From Chryseobacterium defluvii (GTDB lineage: Bacteria > Bacteroidota > Bacteroidia > Flavobacteriales > Weeksellaceae), in NCBI RefSeq assembly GCF_014204415.1, contig NZ_JACHLE010000003.1, forward strand, positions 124,001-188,000: DNA of 64,000 nucleotides. Reading direction: 5' to 3'. Position numbers and translations under genes: made by a program. Shown piece by piece: positions 8,041-17,762 of the stretch. The first letter of the stretch is position 1, and each line of letters starts with the position of its first letter. The notes under the pieces were generated by a model, which was not told the DNA's origin, searched no databases, and saw only the letters and a program-made list of their open reading frames with translations.

Positions 8041-8995
8041 ACCCGTTGTGCATTATGAAATAAAAAAGAAAAAGTTATTCATTTGATTAGAAATCAGTAA
8101 ACATATAAGCGACAAAACATTTACAATGAACAACTTGAATGCAAATTACGAAAGGATTTTGGAAGTTAAGAAAAATATCAAATGAAAATCTTTTGTCTTA
8201 TCAAAGACGAGTTCCTAGATTAAAAGATTTGGAATTAATAAGCCTAGCATTAACCGCAGAATTTATAGGAATTGATAGTGAAAATCATCTATTCCGTCAC
8301 ATTCCAAATACGATAAAATGTAAGATAGAACGCAGCGTCTATAATCGTCGTAAACGCAGATTAGCCAGTAAGATTAATGAAATATGAATGAAACTCACAA
8401 GAAGTTTTACTGAATATGAGAAGTTCTTTATCATTGATAGTATGCCTGTAGAAGTTTGCAAACTTTCCAGAGGTCACACTTCAAAAATTTGTAAAGATGC
8501 TGAATATTGTTATCCAAACAGAGGTTTTGTGCCTCTCAGCAAATGCATTTTTATGGTTACAAACTTTATGCGGTTTGTTCTATAAGTGGTATTTTCAAAG
8601 TATAGATTTAAGTCCGGCATCTATTCACGATTCACTATTTAAAAGATATTAGAGAACAATTATCGGATTGTACATTAATTTGTCATCTGAAATTCAAATT
8701 GATTTTTTCAATTACGCAAATATAGAATTGCAAATGCCTAAAAGAGTGAATCAGAAAGATTATAGGTCTCAATTTTATTTATTCAAAAAACAGCGAAAGA
8801 GGATTGAGACACTGTTTTCGCAATTATGTGACCAATTTATGATTAGACGTAATTATGCAAAGAGTTTTGATGGATTTAAAACAAGGATATTAACTAAAAT
8901 GACGGCTTTAATCGTCGTGCAATTCATCAATAAAACCTATTTCAATCGAAATATCAATAACTTAAAAGTCAGCATCATTTAAAATGCACAACAGG
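8041..8995 (+). mobile_element. IS982-family insertion sequence, decayed
   Basis: About 955 bp bounded by imperfect terminal inverted repeats ACCCGTTGTGCATT (8041) and its partner AATGCACAACAGGT (8982-8995). Length and transposase type fit IS982. The transposase is broken by several frameshifts. No certain target-site duplication is seen. The same terminal sequence bounds the short element at 37329. Confidence 0.8.
8126..8982 (+). pseudogene. IS982-family transposase, frameshifted
   Basis: The start MNNLNANYERILEV is read from ATG 8126 and then shifts frame near 8165 into a long run (KISNENLLSYQRRVPRLKDL) up to 8387. The DDE-type segment FFIIDSMPVEVCKLSRGHTS carries the first catalytic Asp. 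After YPNRGF near 8525 the frame shifts again (expected CASQQMHFYGYKL is read in another frame), and the last part, from SSEIQIDFFNYANIELQMPK to the end, lies in a third frame. At least three frame changes mean no active enzyme. Confidence 0.8.
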
Positions 8996-9086
8996 TATTT
9001 TAAATGTTTTATTAATTTTTTTAATATTATAATCTATAACTAATTTTAGTTCTACGATATTTTTCTATCATCCTTTAAGATTGAAT

Positions 9087-9229
9087 TTATTTTTTGAGAT
9101 CAGTAAAATAATCCACCTCTAAAAACAACTGATCTTCTTTTGTATCAGTATTTAGTTCATAAAGATTTTGATTATTATCATAAAAATTTAATATCCAAAA
9201 TTTGTTTTTCGGGTTCTGCTTATTTCTCT
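9087..9229 (-). pseudogene. C-terminal gene remnant beside the IS
   Basis: An in-frame stretch of about 47 codons without a start (FWILNFYDNNQNLYELNTDT, ending EVDYFTDLKK) ends at a stop at 9087. It has coding-like composition but a stop directly upstream. The rest of 8996-9371 shows no gene. Probably a tail left by rearrangement. Confidence 0.35.
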
Positions 9230-9305
9230 AGGAAACAACAACTTACTACATATCAATGACTAACAATTTTTGACAGATAATCAATAGATATTGAAAGGTG
9301 AAATT

Positions 9306-9337
9306 TTTGCGAGTTTTCTTTTACTCTTTTAGATTTG
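9306..9337 (+). promoter_or_regulatory. Promoter of the 9372 gene
   Basis: TTTG (9306-9309), 20-base spacer and TAGATTTG (9330-9337), 35 bases before the ATG. Confidence 0.55.
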
Positions 9338-9371
9338 TTCCATTAAGGATTAAAATCTAAAAAAATTACTA

Positions 9372-10286
9372 ATGATGAAAAAAAAATTTACTGGATTTAT
9401 ACTTATTTTTGTAAGTCTAAGCTTTTTTGGGCAAGTAGGAATTAGTACTTCTACTCCCACAAGTACATTGAGTGTAAATGGCTCTTTTGCCACCTCCTAT
9501 TCAGAGAATAATTTAATCAATTATGTAATTTCAGCTACAGATCAAGTAGTAACCTGTGCAGCAACGTCGTCAGCACCGACCTGGATCTTACCTGTTTTAG
9601 GAACCGGAGCTGCAAATCTAAAGGGTAGAGAATATACAATACGAAATGTATCGGGATTTGATTTGACGTTAAAGGGGAGCGGATCGGAGCTGATTGAATC
9701 TGGCGGAACAGGCAGTAATACCGTAACCATACCCAATGGATATACAGGATTTGTAAAAAGTACTGGTGGGGAATCTTCTACGGGAGTTACATGGGTATTT
9801 TCAATCATAGGAACTCCAGGAGGAGTGTCAACAGTCTTCTCTTTGCAGTATGCTAAAAAAACAGTAAGTCCTATTGATTCTAATACTCCTGTAAATTCTG
9901 TAGTAACAATTGGTAATTTAAAAGTAAGATTTAATGGAACAAACCCAAACAATAATAATGGCTATATTGAATACCAGCCAGAGGTGAATTCTCATTTTAC
10001 TGTACTTTGGCGCAAAGTAGGTAGTGGTGGATCAGGCGAATTTTGGGGTACGGCTTCTGTCACAAATACAGAGTGGCAAAGAATGCCTTGGTCTGGTGAC
10101 CCAAACGACCGTAATTTTAATCCAAATAACAGAGATATTGCATATGCGTATATTATGATGCATAATACAAAAGAAAATTACAGGATAACTGTTAATGCAA
10201 ATAATACTATATCAGCTGGTGGTACTGGTAACGCAGTTCCCACGGCTCCTTCTGCGATAACTATATTTGTTGAAAAATTAGATTAA
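9372..10286 (+). CDS. Secreted protein, tail-fibre/adhesin-like
   Basis: 304 aa with signal peptide MMKKKFTGFILIFVSLSFFG ending before QVGIST. The pattern QVGI-T-TP-STLSVNGSFAT is the common start of Bacteroidota surface proteins that resemble phage tail-fibre structures. The middle is Gly/Thr/Ser-rich and beta-predicted; no sorting domain of the type IX system is evident at the C-terminus. The next gene is a paralogue with the same layout, 71 bases downstream. Exact role unknown. Confidence 0.7.
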   Translation: MMKKKFTGFILIFVSLSFFGQVGISTSTPTSTLSVNGSFATSYSENNLINYVISATDQVVTCAATSSAPTWILPVLGTGAANLKGREYTIRNVSGFDLTLKGSGSELIESGGTGSNTVTIPNGYTGFVKSTGGESSTGVTWVFSIIGTPGGVSTVFSLQYAKKTVSPIDSNTPVNSVVTIGNLKVRFNGTNPNNNNGYIEYQPEVNSHFTVLWRKVGSGGSGEFWGTASVTNTEWQRMPWSGDPNDRNFNPNNRDIAYAYIMMHNTKENYRITVNANNTISAGGTGNAVPTAPSAITIFVEKLD

Positions 10287-10357
10287 TATTTTGAACACAG
10301 AAAAACACAGAAATTGGATAAAACTTCGTTCGGAATCTAACTTAAAAAATATAAAAA

Positions 10358-11212
10358 ATGAAAAACATATTAACTTTATTTGCAATTATAGGGTTGTTAC
10401 ATATATCAAAAGCGCAAGTTGGAATTAATACAGCAAGTCCCGGAAGTACACTAGATGTTAGAGGTTCTTTTGCAACACCTTTACAATCAGTAACAGCAAG
10501 TACCTTAGGAGATAAAAATCAATCTGTAATAAATTTCACCAATTCAGGAACCTTTACTTTGCCCGCAGCTATATCCGGTGAAGGAAATTTTGGTGGTAGA
10601 GAATATCAAATCCGTAACGGAGGTTATAGTAACGTTGTTACAATTCAAACCAGCAATGCTGAAACAATAGATAATATAGGTTCATTGGTTAGTACATTTA
10701 ATGTTCCTGGGGGATATATTGTAACTATCAAAAATACGGGTGCTACAAGTGGAAATACGTGGATGATAACACATATGACTAATACAAACGTAAACCAGTC
10801 TAATACCAGCCAGATCATCTATTCCGGAAATATAGGAGATACAAGTAAAACGGTTATTGTAGGTAATTTCATTTTTAGATTTAGTGGAGTGGCTCCGGGA
10901 ACTCCTCCGGGAAGTGTGTCACCACAAATAGCCATGGTTAACAACCCTGGAACAACCGTTAATATAAACGTTGGTGTTAATCAGCAATATTCAACAGATG
11001 GCTTTGAATATGCAAATAATACTTTCTCTTTTACTCCTGCAAACTATTCGACTTTCAGAGATATTCCTGCAACTGGTGCCCACATGGCTCCTAACGAATT
11101 AAATATCATGAACCTCGTAGATACAACAAATGGCAGATATTACAGGATTACGTTTTATGTATCAGGAAGCAGTGCTCCCTATACCTTCACAATAGTTGCC
11201 GAGAAATTTTAA
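10358..11212 (+). CDS. Secreted protein, paralogue of the preceding gene
   Basis: 284 aa. Signal peptide MKNILTLFAIIGLLHISKAQ, then VGINTASPGSTLDVRGSFAT and a shared GREYQIRNGG / GREYTIRNVS block with the gene before. The tail (RYYRITFYVSGSSAPYTFTI) parallels the preceding one. Both end in VEKLD / AEKF. Exported beta-rich surface protein; no enzymatic motif seen. Confidence 0.7.
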   Translation: MKNILTLFAIIGLLHISKAQVGINTASPGSTLDVRGSFATPLQSVTASTLGDKNQSVINFTNSGTFTLPAAISGEGNFGGREYQIRNGGYSNVVTIQTSNAETIDNIGSLVSTFNVPGGYIVTIKNTGATSGNTWMITHMTNTNVNQSNTSQIIYSGNIGDTSKTVIVGNFIFRFSGVAPGTPPGSVSPQIAMVNNPGTTVNINVGVNQQYSTDGFEYANNTFSFTPANYSTFRDIPATGAHMAPNELNIMNLVDTTNGRYYRITFYVSGSSAPYTFTIVAEKF

Positions 11213-11357
11213 ATATAAACAACTATTGATGGGAAATAAATTTTGGCAATTGATATTACCTTTTGATAACATATATTTTACAGTTTGGTGAGGAGATTAC
11301 ATATTACTTTCGATCTGACAATTTTAGAATTTAGTGAAGATTAATATTAATATTATA

Positions 11358-11810
11358 ATGAATTTAAAAGAAATAAACATTGGAAATTTGATATATACAA
11401 AAGTAGAGGAAACCAACATGTCAATAGAAAGAATCTGTAAATTTTTGGGATTGGATGAAAATAAATTAAACGAAATATATAGCGAAAGATCCATAGATAC
11501 TGAGTTATTGTTAAAATGGGGTAAACTATTGGAATATGATTTTTTTAGATTGTACTCTCAACATCTGATTTTGTATTCCCCTCCTAAGGCCGTCAACAAT
11601 AAAAATCAGGAAAAGAAATCTATGCTTCCCAGATTCAGAAAGAGTCTCTATACCAAAGAAATGATTGAATTTATTCTAGAGCTTTTAGAAACCGAAAATA
11701 AAAGTGTAGCACAGGTGGTGGAAGAATATAAAATCCCGAAAACAACTTTATATAAATGGATTAATAAATATAAAAAAACACATGAAAAAGATAACTCAGC
11801 CAGATTATAG
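11358..11810 (+). CDS. Helix-turn-helix protein (transposase-like HTH)
   Basis: 150 aa from ATG 11358 (MNLKEINIGNLIYTKVEETN). The N-terminal half looks like a small XRE-type helical domain (MSIERICKFLGLDENKLNEI). The C-terminal half is a transposase-type HTH: YTKEMIEFILELLETENKSV then VVEEYKIPKTTLYKWINKYK. No catalytic domain follows, so it is a DNA-binding protein, not a transposase. It overlaps the next gene by 29 bases. Confidence 0.6.
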   Translation: MNLKEINIGNLIYTKVEETNMSIERICKFLGLDENKLNEIYSERSIDTELLLKWGKLLEYDFFRLYSQHLILYSPPKAVNNKNQEKKSMLPRFRKSLYTKEMIEFILELLETENKSVAQVVEEYKIPKTTLYKWINKYKKTHEKDNSARL

Positions 11811-12138
11811 AAGAATATATGAAGATATTATTAAAATAAAGCATCCTGAAAAAAAAGAAATATGTGAAGAGCTTTTATCAAAAGCTATCCTAACAGGATT
11901 GGATGTAATAAAACTTAATGATTTAATTTTTAGTCCTGTAAATAGAGATAATTTTCTGCCAAATAAAAAACATCGATCGTATGATGAATCTTCAATATTG
12001 GAAATTTTAACTTTTCAGAAAAAGCACGGCTATTCTAATGCGCAAATAGCGGCTCACTTTAAACTAAGCAGAAATACAATTACCAGTTGGAAAAAGAATT
12101 TGTACCGAAACATTATAAATGATTCTATAATACTTTAA
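11782..12138 (+). CDS. Helix-turn-helix protein, partner of the preceding gene
   Basis: 118 aa. The C-terminus has the HTH ILTFQKKHGYSNAQIAAHFK followed by LSRNTITSWKKNL, the same type as the upstream gene. The 29-base overlap suggests coupled expression and perhaps a heteromeric regulator. A hairpin terminator follows at 12219. Confidence 0.55.
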   Translation: MKKITQPDYRRIYEDIIKIKHPEKKEICEELLSKAILTGLDVIKLNDLIFSPVNRDNFLPNKKHRSYDESSILEILTFQKKHGYSNAQIAAHFKLSRNTITSWKKNLYRNIINDSIIL

Positions 12139-12218
12139 CCAGTACTCCAATAAAACACAAATATCAAATAATAAAACTAGTCTATACCAACCAAGAAGGT
12201 GAAAACACATGTGAATTG

Positions 12219-12249
12219 AGCCGGTAGTTTTTAACAGCCGGCTTTTTTA
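12219..12249 (+). terminator. Terminator of the HTH pair
   Basis: AGCCGG (12219-12224) pairs with CCGGCT (12238-12243), followed by a run of six T. Confidence 0.6.
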
Positions 12250-12268
12250 TTTTCTTTGAGAACACTTT

Positions 12269-13729
12269 CTACAATTTATTGATCCAGGTATATAAACTGG
12301 TATTTTGAGGAATATTCATTTTTTTCCGTAACCGATATTTTCTGCTCTCAACAGAATTTAAAGAAGCCCGTGTATAATTGGCAATATCTTTAGTTTTTAT
12401 ATTCAATTTAAGATATATACACATTTCAAGGTCTAAAGGTGTAAGTTCCGGAAATTCTAATAATTTTTTGTATAATTCGGGATGTACGTTCTGAAAAACT
12501 GCGAGCAGATGTTTATCATTTCGTTTCGCCATATCTAATAATAAAAGAAGCTTATCTCCATCTGACGTTGTTTCCTGTGGCTCAGTATATTTATCCGGTT
12601 CAGATACAAGATATTTTTTATGTTGATTTTTCCTGTAGAAATAGAATATAAAAGATGGGATCAACACAATCATTATGAGAAGAATTGGTAAAAAATAGGA
12701 TGGCTTTTCCTGTTTTTGTGTTGTTGACGTTTTTTTATCATTTTTATTTTGTGTAATTAATGCCGATTGATTGATGGTTGCTAAGCTGTCTTTCAAACGC
12801 ATGTTTTTCTCAAGGTAATAAGCCTCCATTTTACTGTCTCCATTTTTTTTATAATATTCAATCATTTTAGGATAAATAAGTAGTAACCCATCTGAGTATT
12901 TATACTTTTCAAAAATAGGCAAGCTTTTATTCCAGTATTGTAAGGCTTCTTGGTCAATGCCCAAATCAAATTTTTGATTTCCTCTAAGCATATATACATT
13001 CGCTACAAATCTTTTATCCCCTTCTTTTATCTGGATTTTTTCAGCATAATCATAATACTTATCAGCTTCTTTATAATTGCCACGTAAATTATATGCTACT
13101 CCTATATGTTGAAGAGCTTGCCCAAGTGTCGGATTTTTAAAAGAAAAAGTATCTGAGACTTTTGATATTTCCGAATAACTTTTTAGGGCAAAATATAATA
13201 TAGAGTCTTTATAATTACTGTTATTATTTTCTTTAAAAAGATGTTTAGAATATTCTGTAAGATTATCATAGATATAAAATTTTCGGAAATGCAATGTATT
13301 TTTATCATCAATCTGATCGATAATCTTAATCGCTCTGGAATAGCAGGAACGGGCATCTTCAAAGTTCTTCGCCTGAAATAATGATTTTGCCTTGTATTGA
13401 AGAAGCGATGCCCAGTCTGGATATGATTTTAATTCTTCTGCTAAAGGTAATCCTATTTCCACAGATTTTAAACATGCGTTGGTATCCATCCTGTTACTAT
13501 ATACCTGCGAACGATAGAGTGCAGCAGTTAACATCCCCTTTTTATCATCCTCTTGCTTTGAAAGTGTATAAAGTTCATCACACATCGAGAGAACTTTTTC
13601 TTCTCCAAACCTTACATAAATATTATTCCCTCTTATTTGTTTTTTTAAAAACTCTATTCTTTGTTTCGAAAAATTTTGAGAACAAAAAATCAAAGGGAAG
13701 AATATAAGAATAAGCAGCTTGGTTTTCAT
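12269..13729 (-). CDS. TPR-containing membrane-bound LuxR-type regulator
   Basis: 486 aa. Signal peptide/anchor MKTKLLILIFFPLIFCSQNF, then about 290 residues of TPR-like repeats (for example YKEADKYYDYAEKIQIKEGD), one membrane helix (PSYFLPILLIMIVLIPSFIF, residues ~345-365) and a cytoplasmic C-terminal HTH: LTPLDLEMCIYLKLNIKTKD, IANYTRASLNSVESRKYRLR. This layout is common in Flavobacteriia: a periplasmic TPR sensor linked to a DNA-binding domain. Monocistronic on the minus strand, with no neighbour that reveals its target. Confidence 0.75.
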   Translation of the reverse strand: MKTKLLILIFFPLIFCSQNFSKQRIEFLKKQIRGNNIYVRFGEEKVLSMCDELYTLSKQEDDKKGMLTAALYRSQVYSNRMDTNACLKSVEIGLPLAEELKSYPDWASLLQYKAKSLFQAKNFEDARSCYSRAIKIIDQIDDKNTLHFRKFYIYDNLTEYSKHLFKENNNSNYKDSILYFALKSYSEISKVSDTFSFKNPTLGQALQHIGVAYNLRGNYKEADKYYDYAEKIQIKEGDKRFVANVYMLRGNQKFDLGIDQEALQYWNKSLPIFEKYKYSDGLLLIYPKMIEYYKKNGDSKMEAYYLEKNMRLKDSLATINQSALITQNKNDKKTSTTQKQEKPSYFLPILLIMIVLIPSFIFYFYRKNQHKKYLVSEPDKYTEPQETTSDGDKLLLLLDMAKRNDKHLLAVFQNVHPELYKKLLEFPELTPLDLEMCIYLKLNIKTKDIANYTRASLNSVESRKYRLRKKMNIPQNTSLYTWINKL

Positions 13730-14076
13730 AAGGGAAGGTTTTTTTCAAAGTTAATAATTTATACTATTTTCTTTCCAGATAAACATATTTACCTATTATT
13801 CAAAACTGTCTTTATGATATTTTAAAAAAAAATTACTACTCGAAAGCCTTCCATTACAATCAAAATATTCTGTTCTACCGTGAAAATTCTATGCATATTT
13901 TTCACGAATGCATCTGTGTTTGCCCAACATTTTTTCTATTTTTTTGTGACTGTTGCTCTAAAGTGGACATATAAAAAGATTCGGATATTACCACAGTGAG
14001 GGATTTTTTAGCATAGTACTTTCATAGAAGACATCGCCTCGCATTCATTGTAGCAATAGCCCGTTAGATGCCTCGC
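13730..14076. other. Intergenic region, nothing recognised
   Basis: About 350 AT-rich bases between two minus-strand genes. It holds the upstream region of the TPR regulator; no RNA gene, repeat or clear promoter box was recognised. Confidence 0.4.
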
Positions 14077-14280
14077 TCAATTGTTTGCATAATGGTTCTT
14101 TACCTCGTTTAAATAATTAAGTGTTCGTTTTCTCATTGCTTTATCTCGGAGAGTTTCTTTCAATGTTTTGTAATAAGCATTTATAAATAATTGTTCGCTG
14201 ACATCGATTTCTTTACGCCCATGTCCACTACCACAGCTTGTAAAAAGAAAAAGTGTCAGTATGTAAAATGTAATTTTCAT
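14077..14280 (-). CDS. Small putative lipoprotein
   Basis: 67 aa from ATG 14280. MKITFYILTLFLFTSCGSGH is a lipoprotein signal peptide with the lipobox cysteine at residue 16. The mature part is short, helical and basic (YYKTLKETLRDKAMRKRTLN). Family unknown. Confidence 0.5.
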   Translation of the reverse strand: MKITFYILTLFLFTSCGSGHGRKEIDVSEQLFINAYYKTLKETLRDKAMRKRTLNYLNEVKNHYANN

Positions 14281-14383
14281 TTCTTGCAGTCTGTTATAAA
14301 TTAGCACCGACCCTGACTATTGCAGGAACGTTTTAGCAGTATCTTGTTAGTACCAATGCATTCAATTTCGCATTCGGTTGTCA

Positions 14384-14854
14384 CTATAAATTTGTCACCC
14401 TTTTGAATATGATACCCTCTTTTTTGAAAACTAACATTGTCACATTCTCTCCCTTGCGAATAAAATATTCAGGCTTTGAATATGTTATCCAATTTTGTTT
14501 TCTATGTCTGATGATTTCTTTTGTCCAATTGTCATCATAGTTTATTAACTCAATAGCCTGCATTCCGCTTGTCCATTTTGATATATTTATTGTATCAATT
14601 CTTATAGCAAATTTGTAATCCCACGATGATGCTCCCGGGACGGATATTCGCTGGTTGACAAATCCGTTAACATTGAACAGTTCAAATTCTGCATCACGGA
14701 TGTCTGAAAAGGATTTAATTTCCTTTTTTAATAATTCCACCCGCTCTACTCTACTTTTATAATCATTGCTATCAAGCTTAGTCGGGTTTGAATCACTTGA
14801 TGTACATCCGTTCAAAATTCCAATTGAAATAATAATCTGAAATAATTTCTTCAT
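14384..14854 (-). CDS. Putative lipoprotein
   Basis: 156 aa. Signal MKKLFQIIISIGILNGCTSS with a lipobox cysteine, then a coiled segment (YKSRVERVELLKKEIKSFSD) and a beta-rich domain ending EGIIFKRVTNL. Envelope location is inferred from the signal; no family recognised. Confidence 0.6.
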   Translation of the reverse strand: MKKLFQIIISIGILNGCTSSDSNPTKLDSNDYKSRVERVELLKKEIKSFSDIRDAEFELFNVNGFVNQRISVPGASSWDYKFAIRIDTINISKWTSGMQAIELINYDDNWTKEIIRHRKQNWITYSKPEYFIRKGENVTMLVFKKEGIIFKRVTNL

Positions 14855-15060
14855 TGTATTGGTGTTAAGGTTTTAGGTATTGAAAACAGCGGTTTCGGAA
14901 TGGTTCACTGTCAACCAAGCAAAAATTTTCATAGAAGTACAAAGAGGCATGGCTTAATCACTGAACCATCACTTATGGGTGGCCGCTGTTAATCTTGCAT
15001 TCTAATATTCATTTGCTTGTCAGTGTAACCGTGTGTTTTTTTTCCATTTTGGAGATGCTT

Positions 15061-15630
15061 TTAATTGACTTTAATTGAGTCTATCTTCCACTTACCATTT
15101 TTATCGGACGACAACCGGTAGTGGTAAGTCATATTACAATATGGAAAATACATACGCACATCAGCCTTGTTATTTTTCAACAACGTTGCGGTGATTTTAA
15201 TTTTATCAATGTTTTTTATATCCTCCAAAAAATTGTCCTGCGTTAAAAAGAAACGATCAGATTGAAAGCCTTGCGGGGGACCTTCGTTTTGAGGATTTGC
15301 CTTGAAATTCCTGTCTGCTTCTTTAAACCAGCCTCTTAGGGTTCCCAGATATTTTTCAGAAAAGAAGCCGGTTTCAGATAAACTCTTTATATATTTTTCC
15401 GCCTCTTTGAAATTGATGGAATAAGGAGGATTTTCTTCACCTTCCTTTAATTCAAATGGCCGATCCGCATTAATTGTTTTAGATTCAAAATCTTCCATCT
15501 TTTCCCAGTTGGTACCGTACCATTTTACAAACGTCCTTACAGTTTGAATTGCCCTTTGCTCAGGATTTTGAGCTATTGCTCGCATATTAAAAAGCAGCAA
15601 GCATAAAAGTAATAGGGGAAAATTTTTCAT
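15061..15630 (-). CDS. Exported protein, DUF3828-like
   Basis: 189 aa from ATG 15630 (MKNFPLLLLCLLLFNMRAIA, cleaved before QNPEQ). The mature protein begins with a helix AIQTVRTFVKWYGTNWEKME and ends YHYRLSSDKNGKWKIDSIKV, the fold plan of small NTF2-like/DUF3828 exported proteins. An earlier in-frame start would overlap the upstream gene and put 14 residues before the signal peptide, so I prefer 15630. Confidence 0.6.
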   Translation of the reverse strand: MKNFPLLLLCLLLFNMRAIAQNPEQRAIQTVRTFVKWYGTNWEKMEDFESKTINADRPFELKEGEENPPYSINFKEAEKYIKSLSETGFFSEKYLGTLRGWFKEADRNFKANPQNEGPPQGFQSDRFFLTQDNFLEDIKNIDKIKITATLLKNNKADVRMYFPYCNMTYHYRLSSDKNGKWKIDSIKVN

Positions 15631-15656
15631 ACATAAGTTTTTATTTTTCTCATCTG

Positions 15657-16190
15657 TTATAACTCCATGCATTCATATATCTTAGTAATATCCGATGCTC
15701 GGGTAATGTTTCTTAGCTGGTACCGGGCATCATTTTTTTGGATAAAAACATTTTTTGGGTAAGTTGTTTTCCCATTTTCTATTTGTTTAACTAGGCGGTC
15801 ATCGACAAAGTATTGTCTTATTTCTTCACGGGTTTCTTTATTTTTTTCATTATCGTGATACTGCCTGGTTTCATATGAAAAAATCAACTTCCCTTTTTCG
15901 TAGTAGTATTCATAACTCCATGAGCTTGCTGCTTTATCACCATCACCAATACCGGTGTCCTTTATTTTTCTTACTTCGTCATTTTTATGATAAACAGAAA
16001 TGCCGGCTTTGGTTACACCGCATTTATTGCTATATGGATAAACTTTTACTCCGAGCTGCGCCACATCATTTATATATTGCACTTCTTTTTTAATTTTTTG
16101 TATATTGTTAGTTGCTGTTTGTGCATATGCGTGCAGGGGTAACAAGGCCAACAAAACAACCAATGATCGCGATATTTTAAAAAAACTCAT
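15657..16190 (-). CDS. Exported hypothetical protein
   Basis: 177 aa with signal peptide MSFFKISRSLVVLLALLPLH ending AYAQ. The mature part contains the repeats of Lys/Glu and aromatic residues seen in small periplasmic proteins (SWSYEYYYEKGKLIFSYETR). Directly upstream of the DUF3828-like gene and probably co-transcribed with it. Function unknown. Confidence 0.6.
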   Translation of the reverse strand: MSFFKISRSLVVLLALLPLHAYAQTATNNIQKIKKEVQYINDVAQLGVKVYPYSNKCGVTKAGISVYHKNDEVRKIKDTGIGDGDKAASSWSYEYYYEKGKLIFSYETRQYHDNEKNKETREEIRQYFVDDRLVKQIENGKTTYPKNVFIQKNDARYQLRNITRASDITKIYECMEL

Positions 16191-16222
16191 AATACTTTCA
16201 TTAATTAATTATCACTTTTTGT

Positions 16223-16594
16223 TCAGTATATTTTATTTTCTTCTGCATGCAACGTACTGTCTAATATGCTTACTTCTTTATCAAAACGTTGTCGCCAGTT
16301 GTTACCAAAGCGCTTTTCCAGCATGCGGAAATATTTTTCATTGTTTTGTTCATACCGCTGTTTCTCGCCTGGTATTATTTCACAGCCGCCCTCAATGCGT
16401 TCGTACCGGATATTCCATTTTTTTATAGTGCTGTCCAAGGCAGTATAATATCCAACCGGTGGCAGCTCTCCCTCACGGTAGTCTATCCATTTTAAAGTGG
16501 TGTCAGTGTTTTTTACCATTGTGCTATTATTAACTGTTTCTTTTCTATTGCAGGAACAAAAAAGGGTCAATAAAGTGCTGTAGAATATTTTCAT
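16223..16594 (-). CDS. Putative lipoprotein
   Basis: 123 aa from ATG 16594 (MKIFYSTLLTLFCSCNRKET, lipobox cysteine). Acidic/basic mixed mature domain with KQRYEQNNEKYFRMLEKRFG and NNWRQRFDKEVSILD. It probably forms one unit with the two genes that follow on the minus strand. Not recognised. Confidence 0.55.
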   Translation of the reverse strand: MKIFYSTLLTLFCSCNRKETVNNSTMVKNTDTTLKWIDYREGELPPVGYYTALDSTIKKWNIRYERIEGGCEIIPGEKQRYEQNNEKYFRMLEKRFGNNWRQRFDKEVSILDSTLHAEENKIY

Positions 16595-16789
16595 TTTAAA
16601 TGCAGAAGCAATCATAGAATAGTAATTAAAGGATTATAGCTAAAATACCAGCAGTATTGGATTAGAGGATAATATCGATTTTTAATAAAGTTAATATATA
16701 ACTATTGCACCAAATATTGCCTTGACGATCTGTTGCCATTAAAAGATTTTTGCCTTAAAATTAATTGTTTTTTTAAAAAAACCAGCTAG

Positions 16790-16972
16790 CCAAACGCAGA
16801 TGTAGAAAGCTATCAGAGTCTATTCCTTAAGACCTATTACCCTATGGAATTCATGCTAAGTGTGTTAAATAATTACGGAGGTTTTTACAATCGGAATGTG
16901 CCATTATTGAAACTTTTGAAAGGTATTCCCAATATATTAAGTGACATTTCTGTTTTTCGAGATGGTAAATAA
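16790..16972 (+). pseudogene. Gene remnant without start
   Basis: 61 codons open between a TAG and a TAA, reading PNADVESYQSLFLKTYYPME and later LLKLLKGIPNILSDISVFRD. Composition is protein-like, but the fragment begins at a stop. An ATG at 16820-16860 could start a peptide of about 42 residues. The rest of 16595-16991 shows nothing recognisable. Confidence 0.3.
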
Positions 16973-16991
16973 TAAATATTATTTGCGAGCA

Positions 16992-17759
16992 TTACCAAAG
17001 TAGATCAATTAATCTTTCTGTGCCGCTCAGATTCAACGTGGTTAAGTTACAATACAAGCAGGAGAATGATTCCAGCTTCTTTAAGCCTCTGATATCTGCC
17101 GCAGAAAGCAAATTGTAATCTGCCGAGAAAACAATCAGCTCAGGAAATTCTGTGAGATTTAAATCGCCTGCAATTCGGTTTTTTTGAATGAGCAGAGATT
17201 CAAGCTTTGGGCAATCTCTAATTTTAAGAGCAGAAATATTGTTATTTGAAAGATTAACAACTTTTAGCTCCGGATAATTGGTAACCTCAAACTTAGTAAG
17301 CTGGTTATAACTCAGACTCAGCTCTGTCAATTTTCTAAATTCTGTTATGTCAATATTAGTAAGCTTATTGCCTATTAAAGATAAGTGTTCAAGATTCACA
17401 CAGCTCTTTAAATTCAAGCTTTCGATATCGCTTCCAACAAGATACAAACGCTTTAAACTGGTCATTCCACCCAAATCGACTTGCTTGATTTTATTTTTGT
17501 AGGTACCGAACTCCTCAAGATTACTAAAGCTTTTTAATCCCTCCATCGAAGAAAATGGAGTTTCTTCTAAGTATAGCTTGGTGACCTTCTTGGCTTCTGT
17601 TACCTGTATTTCACCATCATTGTTCAGATCTATTTTCTTTTTGATAAGTGCTTGCTTAAAATTTGGATCAGGAAAATTTACGACTTGGGCATTAGCACAA
17701 ACGAAACTTAATGATAGTATAATCCATACAAATACAAATTTATTCAACATAATGCTCAA
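16992..17759 (-). CDS. Exported leucine-rich-repeat protein
   Basis: 255 aa (start may be the later Met at 17750). Signal peptide MLNKFVFVWIILSLSFVCAN before AQVVNF. Next comes an EF-hand-like loop KKIDLNNDGEIQVTEAKKV, then at least seven ~20-residue leucine-rich repeats (LEHLSLIGNKLTNIDITEF, LTELSLSYNQLTKFEVTNY). It ends abruptly in LIDLLW after the last repeat with no cap, so it may be C-terminally shortened. Surface or periplasmic binding role inferred from the repeat type. Confidence 0.7.
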   Translation of the reverse strand: MSIMLNKFVFVWIILSLSFVCANAQVVNFPDPNFKQALIKKKIDLNNDGEIQVTEAKKVTKLYLEETPFSSMEGLKSFSNLEEFGTYKNKIKQVDLGGMTSLKRLYLVGSDIESLNLKSCVNLEHLSLIGNKLTNIDITEFRKLTELSLSYNQLTKFEVTNYPELKVVNLSNNNISALKIRDCPKLESLLIQKNRIAGDLNLTEFPELIVFSADYNLLSAADIRGLKKLESFSCLYCNLTTLNLSGTERLIDLLW

Positions 17760-17762
17760 TAT

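Noticed and set aside
11358..11810. Active transposase
   Set aside because: Only an HTH is present, there is no DDE catalytic region and no terminal inverted repeats flank it.
16105..16495. Overlapping plus-strand frames opposite a lipoprotein gene
   Set aside because: The minus-strand frame has a clear lipobox and ordinary spacing; the plus-strand ones have low-complexity hydrophobic content.
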